A stretch of 64,000 nt of DNA, taken from Micromonospora sp. HNM0581 (GTDB taxonomy: Bacteria > Actinomycetota > Actinomycetes > Mycobacteriales > Micromonosporaceae). The DNA is taken from contig NZ_JAASAD010000001.1 in NCBI RefSeq assembly GCF_012726175.1, forward strand, positions 372,001 to 436,000, read 5' to 3'. The notes under the pieces are model-generated. The model saw only the letters and a program-made list of their open reading frames with translations, was not told the origin of the DNA and searched no databases. Position 1 is the stretch's first letter, and the number at the start of each line of letters is the position of its first letter. The position numbers and the translations under genes were made by a program. Of this stretch, positions 1 through 9,143 are shown in pieces.

Positions 1-24
1 CGGTCGGGAGGTAAGACCCACCGG

Positions 25-477
25 ATGGGTTCGGTAGAGGTTTCGCCGCAGATGGCCTTCGCGCGTTTCGTGCGCCGTACCATCGACGACGCCCGTGACG
101 AGCGCGGCTGGACCGTCACGGAATTGGCCGCCCACACCGGCGTCGGTCGCTCGACCGTTTTCCGCTGGCTGGCCGGCGACTGGCACGACTACCCGGAACT
201 GGCGAAGGTCCGCAGCTTCTGTGCGGCCCTCGACCTGCCTGTCGCGGCGGCTTTCCGCGCCCTCGGCCTGCCCGACGCGGGCGCCGGGTCGGAGCGACGC
301 GGCGGCGACGGCACGGTGGAGGCGGACGTGCGGGTGATCCTGCAACGGTTGGCGGATCCGTCGGTGCCTGCGGAGGAGAAACACCACATCCGTGACCTGC
401 TGCGCTACCTCGCGCGACGGCCGATCCGGCGGCCCGCCGACCCCGCCGCCGCGCCGATGCGCCGGACAGCCGGCTGA
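25..477 (+). CDS. XRE-like helix-turn-helix regulator
   Basis: A 150-residue protein with a single N-terminal helix-turn-helix at about residues 13-75. The recognition helix region reads LAAHTGVGRSTVFRWLAGDW, typical of lambda-repressor-like (XRE) DNA-binding domains. The C-terminal half is charged and lacks a recognisable ligand domain. The ATG at 25 follows a purine-rich GGGAGGTAAG. Only 24 bases lie upstream inside the window, so operon membership cannot be judged. The next gene is convergent. It is inferred to be a cytoplasmic transcription regulator with unknown target. Confidence 0.75.
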   Translation: MGSVEVSPQMAFARFVRRTIDDARDERGWTVTELAAHTGVGRSTVFRWLAGDWHDYPELAKVRSFCAALDLPVAAAFRALGLPDAGAGSERRGGDGTVEADVRVILQRLADPSVPAEEKHHIRDLLRYLARRPIRRPADPAAAPMRRTAG

Positions 478-481
478 CCCG

Positions 482-1534
482 CTACAGCACCGACACCGTG
501 AACTCCGCCGTGCGTGCCACTCCTCCGGTGGAGAAGTCAAGGTAGAGGCGGTAGCGTCCGGGCGTAGGCACGGTGAGCCAGAACCGGATCGCCCCGTCGA
601 CCGGCTCTGCCTCCGGGTGCACGTGCAGGTAGCCGAGGTCACCCTCGCGTAGTGCGACGAGGTGGCCATACGCGCCGAGGTGACGCTCCAGTGCCGGATC
701 CGCGCCGTCGGCACCGGTGACCCGGAAGTCGACAGGCACGGTGAGCCCGGGTCGGGCAACCCCACGGTATTCGACGGCGAAACTGTCGACAGTGCTCGTG
801 GTCGCTGGACTGGGCAGCTCACGGGGCACGTAGTCGCCGGGCGCCACCAGGTCGACCCCGAGCGTCGTCGCCGTCTGCCGGCCGTCGTCGGCGACGGCCG
901 TGAAATCGGCGTACGCACGCCAAATGCCGGACGTGGGCAGTGTCAAGGGCACCGACCAGGTGCCGTCCACCGCCATCGTGGGGTGCAGGTGCTGATAACC
1001 GGACAGGTCCCGACGCACCACGATCACGTGCATCGGCTTGTCGTGCACGACCGCGAACCGGGTGACCGCGCGGCGCTGCCCGTCGTGAATCTGGAACCGC
1101 AGCTCGCTGGCACGCCCGGCAACGAACTCGGCGACCAGTGGGCGCAGGGTGTAACCGTCGCTGCTGATCGCCAGACCGCCGGCCTCGGCCGCCGCGTCCT
1201 GGTCGGTTCCGTGCGCGTGTGCGCCGGTACCGGGGGCGTGGGTGTGTTCGGCGAGCACACTGTCGGGGCCACCGGCCGCCACGGAGGCGCCGCCCCCGTT
1301 GATCCGCCCGAGCCCGAACCCGAGCAGCACCGCCAGCACGAGCCCGCCGACCACCAGAGCCAACCGCAGTGTGGCACGATCCGGTACGGTCGAAGCCGCA
1401 CCGGCTTCCCGGCCTGTCGCAGACGCGCCGACGACTTCGTCGGCTGCATCCGCGTCGGGTTCCTGGTCTGCGGCCCCCCGCACAGCGGTACGCACCACCC
1501 CGAGCGCGGGTGCGTCGGGTGCCTGGTCAGCCAT
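482..1534 (-). CDS. Membrane-anchored extracytoplasmic protein with repeated His-x-His-Pro motifs (possible metal binding)
   Basis: 350 residues. An acidic cytoplasmic N-terminus (1-53) is followed by one membrane helix (about 56-76) and then an extracytoplasmic part. A His-rich stretch (HTHAPGTGAHAHG) sits just outside the membrane. The ectodomain looks like two beta-rich modules, each carrying a related motif: YQHLHPTM in the first and YLHVHPEAEP in the second. Paired histidines of this kind suggest Cu or Zn handling at the cell surface, but that is inference; I do not recognise a named family. It is convergent with the HTH gene and lies downstream of the RecQ gene on the same strand (about 70 bases between them). 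Confidence 0.65.
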   Translation of the reverse strand: MADQAPDAPALGVVRTAVRGAADQEPDADAADEVVGASATGREAGAASTVPDRATLRLALVVGGLVLAVLLGFGLGRINGGGASVAAGGPDSVLAEHTHAPGTGAHAHGTDQDAAAEAGGLAISSDGYTLRPLVAEFVAGRASELRFQIHDGQRRAVTRFAVVHDKPMHVIVVRRDLSGYQHLHPTMAVDGTWSVPLTLPTSGIWRAYADFTAVADDGRQTATTLGVDLVAPGDYVPRELPSPATTSTVDSFAVEYRGVARPGLTVPVDFRVTGADGADPALERHLGAYGHLVALREGDLGYLHVHPEAEPVDGAIRFWLTVPTPGRYRLYLDFSTGGVARTAEFTVSVL

Positions 1535-1603
1535 GCGCCCACCGTACCGTCGCCCCGATCCGGCAGCGGGGGAGCCGACCCGATCGTGGTTGCGGTCGCA
1601 CCG

Positions 1604-3784
1604 TCAGGCGGCGACGGCGAGAGCGAGCGGCAGCACGCCGACGGCACCGGCGCGGCGGAGTTCCCGGGCCGCCATCGTCATGGTCCACCCGGAGTCGACA
1701 AGGTCGTCCACCAGTAACACCGGACCGCCCAGACCGGTGACGGCGGCGGCGACCTCGGCGGGGACGGTGAGGGTGCCGTGCAGGGTGCGTACCCGCTGTG
1801 CGCTGTTGCCACGCGACTCGTCACCGGCCACCGAACCGGTGGAGATCACCTGGCCCAGCAGCGGCAGCCGCCCGACGGCGGCGATCCGATCCGCGAGCGA
1901 ACCGACAAGCGTCGGGTGGCGCCGGGAGCTGACCGAGACCACCCCGGCCGGTCGAGTCGGCCAGGGGTCATCACCGTGCGCCCACGCCTTCAGCACCTCG
2001 ACGATGGCGGCGGTCACGTCGTCGGGCGCTGGGCCATCCGGCGTACCGGGCGCGACGAGCCCGCGTAGCCGGCTGCCCCAACCGAGGTCGGAGAGTCGGC
2101 CGACGGCGCGGCCCGGCAGTGCCTGGTCCGCCGGCGCGATGCGCCCCTTCAGCGGTACGCCGACCGATTCCAGCCCGGTCGGCCAGAGCTTCTTCGGCGC
2201 GAACTGCACCCCGGGGCGGCCGAGGAAGGTCTGCGCGGCGGTGAGCGCCGCCGCCGACACGTCGGGCGGGAAGAGCGCCTCGGCGCACCTGTCGCATCTG
2301 CCGCAGTCGACCGCCCCCGTATCGTCCAGGGATTCGCGTAGGAAGCGCATTCGGCAGCCGGTCGTCGCCGCGTACTCGATCATCGCTTGTTGTTCGGCGG
2401 CGCGGGCGGCGGCGACACGGCGCAGCCGGGCCTCGTCGTAGGTCCAGGGTTCGCCGGTGGCGAGCCAACCACCCCGCACCCGGCGGACCACGCCGTCCAC
2501 GTCGAGCACCTTGAGCATCAGCTCCAACCGGGCCCGCCTCAGGTCCACAAGTGGTTCGAGTGCCTGCGTCGACAGCGGCCGGTCGGTGTGCAGCGCGGCC
2601 AGTACCGCACGGACCTGCTCCTCCGGCGGGAACGCCAGCGAGGCGAAGTACCGCCAGATCGCCGCGTCCTCGGCGCCGGGCAGCAGCAACACCTCGGCGT
2701 GTTCGACGGCCCGCCCGGCCCGACCCACCTGCTGGTAGTACGCGATCGGCGACGGCGGCGCACCGAGGTGCACGACGAAGCCGAGATCCGGTTTGTCGAA
2801 TCCCATGCCCAGCGCGCTTGTGGCCACCAATGCTTTGATCTTGTTGTCCAGCAGGTCCTGCTCGGCGGCGCGGCGGTCGGCGTCCTCTGCCTGCCCGGTG
2901 TACGCGGCGACCGCCCAACCGCGCGAGCGGAGGAACTCGGCGGTCTCGGTCGCCGAGGCCACCGTCAACGTGTAGACGATGCCGGAACCGGGCAGCCGGT
3001 CCAGATGATCGGCGAGCCAACCGAGTCGGTGCGCAGGGCTCGGCAGGTCGAGTACGCCCAGCCGCAGCGACTCTCGGTCCAGGCTGCCACGCAGCACCAG
3101 GACGTCCGGACGCGGCCCGGTCGCGGCGGCCGGCTCGCTACCCAACTGCTCAGCCACGTCCCGGCTCACCCGGGCGTTGGCGGTGGCGGTCGTCGCCAGC
3201 ACCGGGGTGTGCTCGGGCAGGTTGCCGAGGAAGGTACGCAGCCGACGGTAGTCCGGCCGGAAGTCGTGCCCCCAGTCCGACACGCAGTGCGCCTCGTCGA
3301 CCACCAGCAGACCGGTGGTGGCGGCCAGCTTCGGCAGCACGGTGTCCCGGAAGTCCGGGTTGTTGAGCCGTTCCGGGCTGATCAGCAGCACGTCCACCGC
3401 GCCAGCATGGATCTCGGCGGTGATCCCATCCCATTCGTCCATATTCGCCGAGTTGATGGTGCGGGCCCGGATCCCGGCCCGAGCTGCGGCGTCGACCTGG
3501 TTGCGCATCAGCGCCAGCAACGGCGACACGATGACCGTGGGGCCGGTGGGAGCAGTCACGCCCTGCGGGTCGTCACCGTCGCGCCCCCGCAGCAGCGCCG
3601 TCGCCACGAAGTACACGGCAGACTTGCCCCACCCGGTGCGCTGCACGCAGAGCACCCGACGCCGGTCCACCACCAGCGCCTCGACGGCCCGCCACTGATC
3701 CTCGCGGAGCCGGGCCTGCGCGCCGGCCAGCCGCTGGAGCACCGCCTCGGCCCGCTGCCTTACCGCCGTCCGTTCCTGACTCAT
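1604..3784 (-). CDS. RecQ-family ATP-dependent DNA helicase with C-terminal phosphoribosyltransferase-like domain
   Basis: 726 residues, longer than a minimal RecQ. Superfamily 2 motifs are in order: Walker A (QRTGWGKSAVY, near residue 50), the DEAH box (VVDEAHCVSDWGHDFRPDYR, near 170) and motif VI (QVGRAGR). A RecQ-type four-cysteine zinc site (CRMRF then CGRCDRC) follows near residue 480. The last 150 or so residues are not RQC or HRDC. They end in VLLVDDLVDSGWTM, which matches the PRPP-binding loop of type I phosphoribosyltransferases. Expected role: 3'-5' DNA unwinding in repair. The purpose of the tail is unknown; I recall similar fusions in actinobacteria. The start is ATG at 3784. Confidence 0.88.
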   Translation of the reverse strand: MSQERTAVRQRAEAVLQRLAGAQARLREDQWRAVEALVVDRRRVLCVQRTGWGKSAVYFVATALLRGRDGDDPQGVTAPTGPTVIVSPLLALMRNQVDAAARAGIRARTINSANMDEWDGITAEIHAGAVDVLLISPERLNNPDFRDTVLPKLAATTGLLVVDEAHCVSDWGHDFRPDYRRLRTFLGNLPEHTPVLATTATANARVSRDVAEQLGSEPAAATGPRPDVLVLRGSLDRESLRLGVLDLPSPAHRLGWLADHLDRLPGSGIVYTLTVASATETAEFLRSRGWAVAAYTGQAEDADRRAAEQDLLDNKIKALVATSALGMGFDKPDLGFVVHLGAPPSPIAYYQQVGRAGRAVEHAEVLLLPGAEDAAIWRYFASLAFPPEEQVRAVLAALHTDRPLSTQALEPLVDLRRARLELMLKVLDVDGVVRRVRGGWLATGEPWTYDEARLRRVAAARAAEQQAMIEYAATTGCRMRFLRESLDDTGAVDCGRCDRCAEALFPPDVSAAALTAAQTFLGRPGVQFAPKKLWPTGLESVGVPLKGRIAPADQALPGRAVGRLSDLGWGSRLRGLVAPGTPDGPAPDDVTAAIVEVLKAWAHGDDPWPTRPAGVVSVSSRRHPTLVGSLADRIAAVGRLPLLGQVISTGSVAGDESRGNSAQRVRTLHGTLTVPAEVAAAVTGLGGPVLLVDDLVDSGWTMTMAARELRRAGAVGVLPLALAVAA

Positions 3785-3877
3785 CCGACGTTTCTACCAG
3801 CGGCACGGCGGCACGACCGGGGCCGCCGCCTGGAGTGTGTTCTACCATTCCCGTTCGACACCGGAGAGAGAGACGAG

Positions 3878-4675
3878 ATGACTCAGTGCACCGGCACCAC
3901 CGCCGCGTACCGGCGTCTCGCGGCCCTGGCCGCCACCCTGCTGGCCGCGACTCTGGTGGTCGGATGTGAAGACGAAGCCGCCCCGGAAGCGGCCCCACCA
4001 CCGCCTGACCCGAAACAGGAGTTGCTGGCGGCCGTACCGAACGACCAGGACCCGGCCTTCCGCTTCTCCACGAGCGACGCCTCGGGCGATGTCTCAGGGG
4101 TGGTCGACCCGGTGAACCAGGGCATGAACATCGACACCGTGACCAAGGACGAGGACTTCACCCTGGAGATGTCCTTCCGGATGGTCGAGTCACGCACCTG
4201 GGTGAAGGTGAACTTCGAGGGCGCCCAGGACATCCAGAAGCTGATGAAGCTACCCACCAAGTGGATGGAGTTGGACCCGGCGAGGGTCGAGGAGCCGGAC
4301 ACGCTACCCACCTACGAGGGCACCGACCCGGGCAACACCGACGCGATCATCCGCGCGGCCACCGACGTCCAGGCCGGCGAACCGGGTACGTACACCGGTG
4401 TGGTGGACCTGTCCGCAGCACCGGAACTGGCCGACGCCCTGGAGGGTGTGGCCGCCCTCGGCGACGCCGAGGGCCAGCTCCCGTTCAGCGCGGTGGTCGG
4501 CGCGGACGGCAACCTGTCCTCGTTGACGCTGGAGATCCCGGCTGCCGGCAAGAACAAGGCATCCGAGTACGTGGTCGAGTACTTCGACTTCGGCGCGACC
4601 CCAGCGGTCGTCGCGTTCACCGAGGAGCAGGCCCAGCAGGCGCCGACCGCCGCGTACGACCTGCTCAACGGCTGA
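3878..4675 (+). CDS. LppX/LprG-like secreted lipoprotein
   Basis: 265 residues. The ATG at 3878 has GGAGAGAG upstream; a longer open frame upstream is antisense to recQ and is not used. The signal peptide ends in a lipobox (LVVGC, Cys about residue 27), so the protein should be lipidated and anchored outside the membrane. The mature part (SFRMVESRTWVKVNF, LPTKWMELDP, VDLSAAPELADALEG) resembles the LppX_LprAFG fold, whose members bind or carry lipids in mycobacteria. Substrate is unknown. It stands alone, divergent from recQ. Confidence 0.75.
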   Translation: MTQCTGTTAAYRRLAALAATLLAATLVVGCEDEAAPEAAPPPPDPKQELLAAVPNDQDPAFRFSTSDASGDVSGVVDPVNQGMNIDTVTKDEDFTLEMSFRMVESRTWVKVNFEGAQDIQKLMKLPTKWMELDPARVEEPDTLPTYEGTDPGNTDAIIRAATDVQAGEPGTYTGVVDLSAAPELADALEGVAALGDAEGQLPFSAVVGADGNLSSLTLEIPAAGKNKASEYVVEYFDFGATPAVVAFTEEQAQQAPTAAYDLLNG

Positions 4676-4817
4676 CCACCAGAAGGTACGCCAGCGCCAG
4701 CCAGTACAGGTTCACCGTGTTGGCGACCCCGACCAGCCCGTCCGGCAGCCCGGAAACGTCGAGCGGCAGCCGTTCCGCATTGTGTGTGGTCGAGAGCCAT
4801 GCCCTGGCAGCGCGCCT

Positions 4818-4860
4818 CACAAAGGGCTTTTACGGACAAATAGCGCTATAGGTCCCTAGG
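4818..4860 (+). promoter_or_regulatory. AT-rich promoter-like region before the surface protein gene
   Basis: This is an AT-rich island in otherwise GC-rich DNA, 45-90 bases before the GTG at 4904. It holds a TATAGG hexamer at 4847-4852, overlapping the palindrome TAGCGCTA (4841-4848). No good -35 element is found at the right distance, so this is only a candidate. Confidence 0.25.
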
Positions 4861-4903
4861 CTGGCGATGTCCCGCTACACGCACCTTCACCACGGGGAAG
4901 ATC

Positions 4904-5623
4904 GTGAAACTGTTTCGAGTCACTGCCGTCATGATGACGGCCGGCATCGCGTTGGTGATGACCCAGAGTTCGGCCCTCGCGCAACCCCCACGCTCCCAGC
5001 CCATCGAGGACACCAGCATCAACATCAACCCGGGCAACGTCCCGACCACCGCGGCCGACTTCGAACAGGAGTGCGACCCGAACCTCGGCGGCGGACCCTA
5101 CCCGAACCGGGACGTCTGGGTGTTCAACCTGCCGTCGGTGCAGCGGGACTTCGTATCCGTCACCGCCACCTTCAGCGTGCCCAACGATGGCATGGTCGAC
5201 GTGACCATCCCCGACGCCGAGGACAGCGCCATCGTCCGGATCGGCACCAGCAAGGCGTGGGTGATCCTGCCCGCAGGCTGGACCCTGATCACCGCCACCG
5301 CAGTCGTGACCGGTGATCCCGATCCCGGCCTACAGTTCGTCCTCACTCACACCTGCGCCGCCAGCGCCAGCCCTACTCCCACCCCCACACCGACCGGCAG
5401 CCCCACCCCAACCCCCACCGGCAGCCCCACAGCGACGCCGACCGGCAGCCCGACCATGACGCCGACCGGCGGTCCGACAGTGACGCCGACCGGCTCGAAG
5501 CTGCCGATCACCGGCACCTCCGGAGGTGGCGGTCTCCTGATGATCACTGCCCTGGGTCTGGGCGCGATCGTGCTCGGCGTGAGCTTCCTGACGCTACGTC
5601 GTCGACGCGACCTGAACGGCTGA
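4904..5623 (+). CDS. Secreted surface protein with Pro-Thr stalk and LPITG sorting signal
   Basis: 239 residues. A signal peptide covers residues 1-27 (MKLFRVTAVMMTAGIALVM...SALAQ). A globular region of about 120 residues has two cysteines (ECDP and HTCA). A repetitive stalk of PTPTGSP-type units follows, then LPITG, a hydrophobic helix and an RRRR tail. That order is the classic cell-wall sorting signal processed by a sortase. No sortase gene is in the window. The globular domain is not recognised. The GTG start follows GGGGAAG. Expected location: covalently attached to the cell wall. Confidence 0.75.
   Translation: MKLFRVTAVMMTAGIALVMTQSSALAQPPRSQPIEDTSININPGNVPTTAADFEQECDPNLGGGPYPNRDVWVFNLPSVQRDFVSVTATFSVPNDGMVDVTIPDAEDSAIVRIGTSKAWVILPAGWTLITATAVVTGDPDPGLQFVLTHTCAASASPTPTPTPTGSPTPTPTGSPTATPTGSPTMTPTGGPTVTPTGSKLPITGTSGGGGLLMITALGLGAIVLGVSFLTLRRRRDLNG
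5371..5499 (+). repeat. Tandem Pro-Thr-Gly-Ser coding repeat
   Basis: A direct repeat inside the surface-protein gene. The unit, about 18-24 bases (CCGACCGGCAGCCC core), encodes PTGSPT or PTPTGS and occurs about six times with slight variation. It forms a wall-spanning stalk and could change in copy number by slippage. Confidence 0.7.
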
Positions 5624-5780
5624 CGCAGACCTGTCGCGGGGTGGGCGGTCACCGCCGACAACCGGCCACCGGGGACACCCGGGCCTCCCGCCCCGCGTCC
5701 GGGCACCGAGATCCATCCGGATCAGGAACCACTCGTCAGACCAGAATCCGGCGGGACTGGACTGGGCGGACGGGTTGGGG

Positions 5781-5811
5781 GGCCCGCCGGCCGGGGGGCG
5801 GACGGCGGGCC
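5781..5811. terminator. Hairpin between convergent genes
   Basis: A perfect 9-bp inverted repeat (GGCCCGCCG / CGGCGGGCC) with a 13-base loop lies in the 214-base gap between the surface-protein gene and the convergent glycerophosphodiesterase gene. There is no clear U tract, as is usual in actinobacteria. It could terminate both transcripts. Confidence 0.5.
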
Positions 5812-5837
5812 GATCGGTGCGGTGACGGTGAGCGGGG

Positions 5838-6959
5838 TCAGCGGCGGGGCAGGGCGGCGCGGGCAGCCACGGCGGTGTCAGGGTGGTCGGTGAAGACACC
5901 GTCGAGGCCGAGACGGTAGAACAGTTCGTACTCGGACTGGATGTCGCCGCGGGCGTTCAGGTCGGTGCCGATCCGGAGGTCGGCCGGGAGGAACTGGTTC
6001 TCTGCCCGGAACGTCCAGGCGTGCACGACCAACTTCTCCTCGTGCGCGTCATTGATCAGCGTCGTGGGGGCGAGCAGATCGCCGGCACCGTCGCGGGGCA
6101 CGATCAGATCCTTGTGCACCCCGACGCCGTCGGCGTACCGGGCGATCCACCGCAGGCCGACTGGGGTGGCCAGGTCACGGTAGGTGCGTTGATCGCCGGC
6201 CACGGTGAAGTCGTACGGCCGGCCGCCGGCACTGAGCAGCTGGACCAGCCGTACGTCGATCATGCGGTCGAGCTGTCGCAGGTTGGCGGTCTCGAAGGAC
6301 TGGATGATCACCGGGGCGTTCCGCTTGGTCATCTTGTTGCGGCGAAGCACCTCGACCAGCGGCTCCTCCAACGGCAGCCCGATCGAGGCGAAGTACGTCG
6401 GGTGCTTGGTTTCCGGGTAGACACCGATCACCCGGCCCCGCGCCTTCCCCTCGACCCGGGCCAGGTCGATCACCTCCTGGAAGGTGGGCACCTGGAACTG
6501 CCCGTCGAACACGGTGTTGGTCACCCGCACCTGCGGCAGCCGCTCCTTGGCCCGTAGGGTACGCAGCTCGGCGAGGGTGAAATCCTCGGTGAACCAGCCG
6601 GTCACCGACACACCGTCGATGACTTTCGTCGCCTGGCGGTCAGCGAACTCAGGCCGGACCGCCACGTCGGTCGTACCGCTGATCTCGTTCTCGTGCCGGG
6701 CGACCAGCACGCCGTCGGCCGTGGCCACCAGGTCCGGTTCGATGTAGTCGGCGCCCATCCGGATCGCCAGCCGGTACGCCTCAAGCGTGTGCTCCGGCCG
6801 GTAGCCGCTGGCGCCCCGGTGGCCGATCACGATGGGCTGGTCGTCCACACCGGCCGGGTCGCTGGAGCCCGCTGGCTTCGCCGTGGCGACCATTGGCGTG
6901 GCCACGGCGGCTGCGAGCAGGGTCACCGACACACCGAGAGCGGAAAGGGTACGTCGCAA
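5838..6959 (-). CDS. Secreted glycerophosphodiester phosphodiesterase
   Basis: 373 residues from a TTG at 6959, preceded by AAGGAG with 6-base spacing. This start gives a clean signal peptide (RRTLSALGVSVTLLAAAVATP...ATA); the open frame continues upstream to 7124 but has no comparable ribosome site. The GDPD catalytic core is intact: HRGASGYRPEHTLEAY near residue 50, then YIEPDLVATADGVLVARHE. It hydrolyses glycerophosphodiesters to glycerol-3-phosphate and an alcohol, outside the membrane. Length and secretion resemble GlpQ. It is divergent from the K+ uptake genes. Confidence 0.88.
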   Translation of the reverse strand: MRRTLSALGVSVTLLAAAVATPMVATAKPAGSSDPAGVDDQPIVIGHRGASGYRPEHTLEAYRLAIRMGADYIEPDLVATADGVLVARHENEISGTTDVAVRPEFADRQATKVIDGVSVTGWFTEDFTLAELRTLRAKERLPQVRVTNTVFDGQFQVPTFQEVIDLARVEGKARGRVIGVYPETKHPTYFASIGLPLEEPLVEVLRRNKMTKRNAPVIIQSFETANLRQLDRMIDVRLVQLLSAGGRPYDFTVAGDQRTYRDLATPVGLRWIARYADGVGVHKDLIVPRDGAGDLLAPTTLINDAHEEKLVVHAWTFRAENQFLPADLRIGTDLNARGDIQSEYELFYRLGLDGVFTDHPDTAVAARAALPRR

Positions 6960-7150
6960 GGCAGTCTCCTTGACTCGTCGGAAGACTGCCTCAGCAGACC
7001 TGGCCGGGCTGACGGCGAGTTGGTCCACACCTGACCATCCGGTGAAAACTCCACCGTCGCGCCCGTGAGAGCGGGGCAGAGGTGAGCCGGTGAGGGGATG
7101 GGGATGCTGGTTCCGGCCCGGCACAGCGGGCGGAATCGGAAGATTGTCAG

Positions 7151-8485
7151 GTGCGTCGGTTCCTACGTCACCCGGTGCGGCTCGTGCCGCTGGCCTTCCT
7201 GGTGGCGATCCTGATCGGCACCGGCCTGTTGATGCTGCGTCCGATGACGGTCGAGTACCAGCCCACCTCGTTCATGACCGCACTGTTCACCGCCACATCG
7301 GCGATCTCGGTCACCGGGCTGACCGTCACCGACACCCCGAACTACTGGTCCGGGACCGGACTGGCGCTGATCACCGTGCTCACCCAGCTCGGCGGGCTCG
7401 GCATCCTGACCGGGGCCGCGCTCGTGATCCTCACTGTCTCCCGGCGGCTCGGCCTGCACAACCGGCTGTTGGTGCAGGCCGAGACCGCCGAGTACGGGTC
7501 AGGCGACGTACGCCGTCTGTTGCTGCGCATCGCCGCAACCGTGTTCGCCTGCGAGCTGGCGATGACCGTCATCATCACCGGTCGGCTCACGCTCGGGTAC
7601 GACCAACCGTTCTGGGGGTGTCTCTGGACGGCCGCGTTCCACTCCATCCAGGCGTTCAACAACTCCGGATTCTCGCTCTACCGCGAAGGGCTGTTGGCCT
7701 TCTCGAACGACCCGTGGGTCAGCCTGCCGTTGGCCCTCGGCGGCATCGTCGGCGGTCTCGGCTTTCCGGCCCTGTTCGAGGTGGCACGACACTGGCGGCG
7801 GCCCGCCAGGTGGGCGGTCGCCACCAAGTTGACCATTTGGGGCAGTGCCGCCCTGATCGCTTTCGGTGGGACGGCGTTCCTGGTCGCCGAGTGGGCGAAC
7901 CCGTTCACGGTCGGCCAGTACGACGTGCCCGGCAAGGTGGTCGCCGCGTTCACCCAGATCGCGCTGGCCCGCACCGGGGGCTTCGAGGTGGTGCCGACCG
8001 ATCTGCTCCGGGAAGAGAGCTACCCCCTGCTGACCGGGTTGATGTTCATCGGCGGCGGTAGCGCCAGCACCGCGGGGGGAATCAAGGTTTCCACCTTCTT
8101 CCTGCTCGCCTTCGTCATCTGGGCGGAGGTCCGGGGCGAGCCGGACGTCACCGTCGGGCATCGTCGGATCGCCACCGCCAGCCAGCGGCAGGCCCTCACC
8201 GTCGCGCTGCTCAGCGTCGCCATAGTGGCCGCCGGCACCGCCGCACTGATCGGGATGACCGACGAGCTTCCGTTCTACGCCGCGCTGTTCGAGGTCACCT
8301 CGGCTTTCAGCACCACCGGCCTCTCGGTGGGCGTGCTGTCGTCGCTGTCCGACGGTGGTCAGTTGCTGCTCACCGTACTCATGTACCTCGGCCGGGTCGG
8401 GCCGCTCACCTTCGGCTCGGCGATCGCTCTGAACACCCGACACAGGCTCTACCGCTACCCAGAGGAGCAACCCATTGTCGGATAG
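7151..8485 (+). CDS. trkH: TrkH/KtrB-type K+ uptake channel subunit
   Basis: 444 residues with many hydrophobic helices. The four pore-loop repeats of the TrkH/KtrB family are visible: SVTGLTV near residue 55, FNNSGFS near 170, ARTGGFE near 275 and STTGLSVGV near 390. The length fits the shorter KtrB type rather than proteobacterial TrkH. It conducts K+ (perhaps Na+-coupled) across the plasma membrane. The stop overlaps the start of the next gene by 11 bases, so the two are co-translated as channel and gate. Confidence 0.92.
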   Translation: MRRFLRHPVRLVPLAFLVAILIGTGLLMLRPMTVEYQPTSFMTALFTATSAISVTGLTVTDTPNYWSGTGLALITVLTQLGGLGILTGAALVILTVSRRLGLHNRLLVQAETAEYGSGDVRRLLLRIAATVFACELAMTVIITGRLTLGYDQPFWGCLWTAAFHSIQAFNNSGFSLYREGLLAFSNDPWVSLPLALGGIVGGLGFPALFEVARHWRRPARWAVATKLTIWGSAALIAFGGTAFLVAEWANPFTVGQYDVPGKVVAAFTQIALARTGGFEVVPTDLLREESYPLLTGLMFIGGGSASTAGGIKVSTFFLLAFVIWAEVRGEPDVTVGHRRIATASQRQALTVALLSVAIVAAGTAALIGMTDELPFYAALFEVTSAFSTTGLSVGVLSSLSDGGQLLLTVLMYLGRVGPLTFGSAIALNTRHRLYRYPEEQPIVG

Positions 8486-9143
8486 GAAACCGGACGCGGG
8501 TGGTATCGCCGTGATCGGCCTCGGCCGGTTCGGCAGCCATCTGGCCGAGTCGCTCTCCGCCCTCGGCCGCGACGTGCTGGCCATCGACCGGGACGCCCAG
8601 CATGTGCAGAAATGGTCGCCGATGCTCGATCAGGTGGCGCAGGCCGACGCGGCCGACGAGGACGCGCTGCGCCAGCTCGGCCTGTCGGACGTGAGTCGGG
8701 CGGTGGTGGCGATCGGTGCGTCAGTGGAGTCGAGCGTGCTCGCCGTGCTGGCTCTCGTGGAGCTTGGCGTACCGCAGATCTGGGCGAGGGCGACCTCGGC
8801 GCAGCACGCGAAGATCCTCTCCTCGGTCGGTGCACACCACGTGATCTCGCCGGAGGCGGAGACCGGTGAACGGCTCGCCCATCTGATCGTCAGCAGCATG
8901 CTGGACTTCGTGGAGTTCGGTGACGCCTTCGCGGTGGCGCGGGTCCGCGTACCGCGTTCGCTCGCCGGCCACTGCGCGAGCGAGATCCAGCTGGAGCGGT
9001 ACGGCGTACGGGTGGTCGGAATCAGACAACCGGGCGAGAACCGCTACCGGTACGTCTCGGACAGACTGGACCTCGCCCCGGACACGATCCTCATCGTGGA
9101 GGGGACCATCGAGCAGGTTCAGCGCTTTTCCACGCTGCCCTGA
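8475..9143 (+). CDS. trkA: TrkA/KtrA-type regulatory subunit of K+ uptake
   Basis: 222 residues, one RCK_N domain (Rossmann motif VIGLGRFGSHLAESL at residues 12-26) followed by an RCK_C domain (LAGHCASEIQLERYGVRVVGI, about 155-175). One domain pair, not two, matches KtrA-type gating rings that bind nucleotides on the cytoplasmic face of the channel. The start is TTG at 8475 with AGAGGAG at a 7-base distance, inside the end of the channel gene. Its last 25 bases overlap the convergent kinase gene. Confidence 0.92.
   Translation: MSDRKPDAGGIAVIGLGRFGSHLAESLSALGRDVLAIDRDAQHVQKWSPMLDQVAQADAADEDALRQLGLSDVSRAVVAIGASVESSVLAVLALVELGVPQIWARATSAQHAKILSSVGAHHVISPEAETGERLAHLIVSSMLDFVEFGDAFAVARVRVPRSLAGHCASEIQLERYGVRVVGIRQPGENRYRYVSDRLDLAPDTILIVEGTIEQVQRFSTLP

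Noticed and set aside
2387..3877. Long plus-strand open frame continuous with the lipoprotein frame
   Set aside because: It is antisense to the well-supported RecQ gene, a GC-skew artefact; the lipoprotein starts at 3878 with its own ribosome site and signal peptide.
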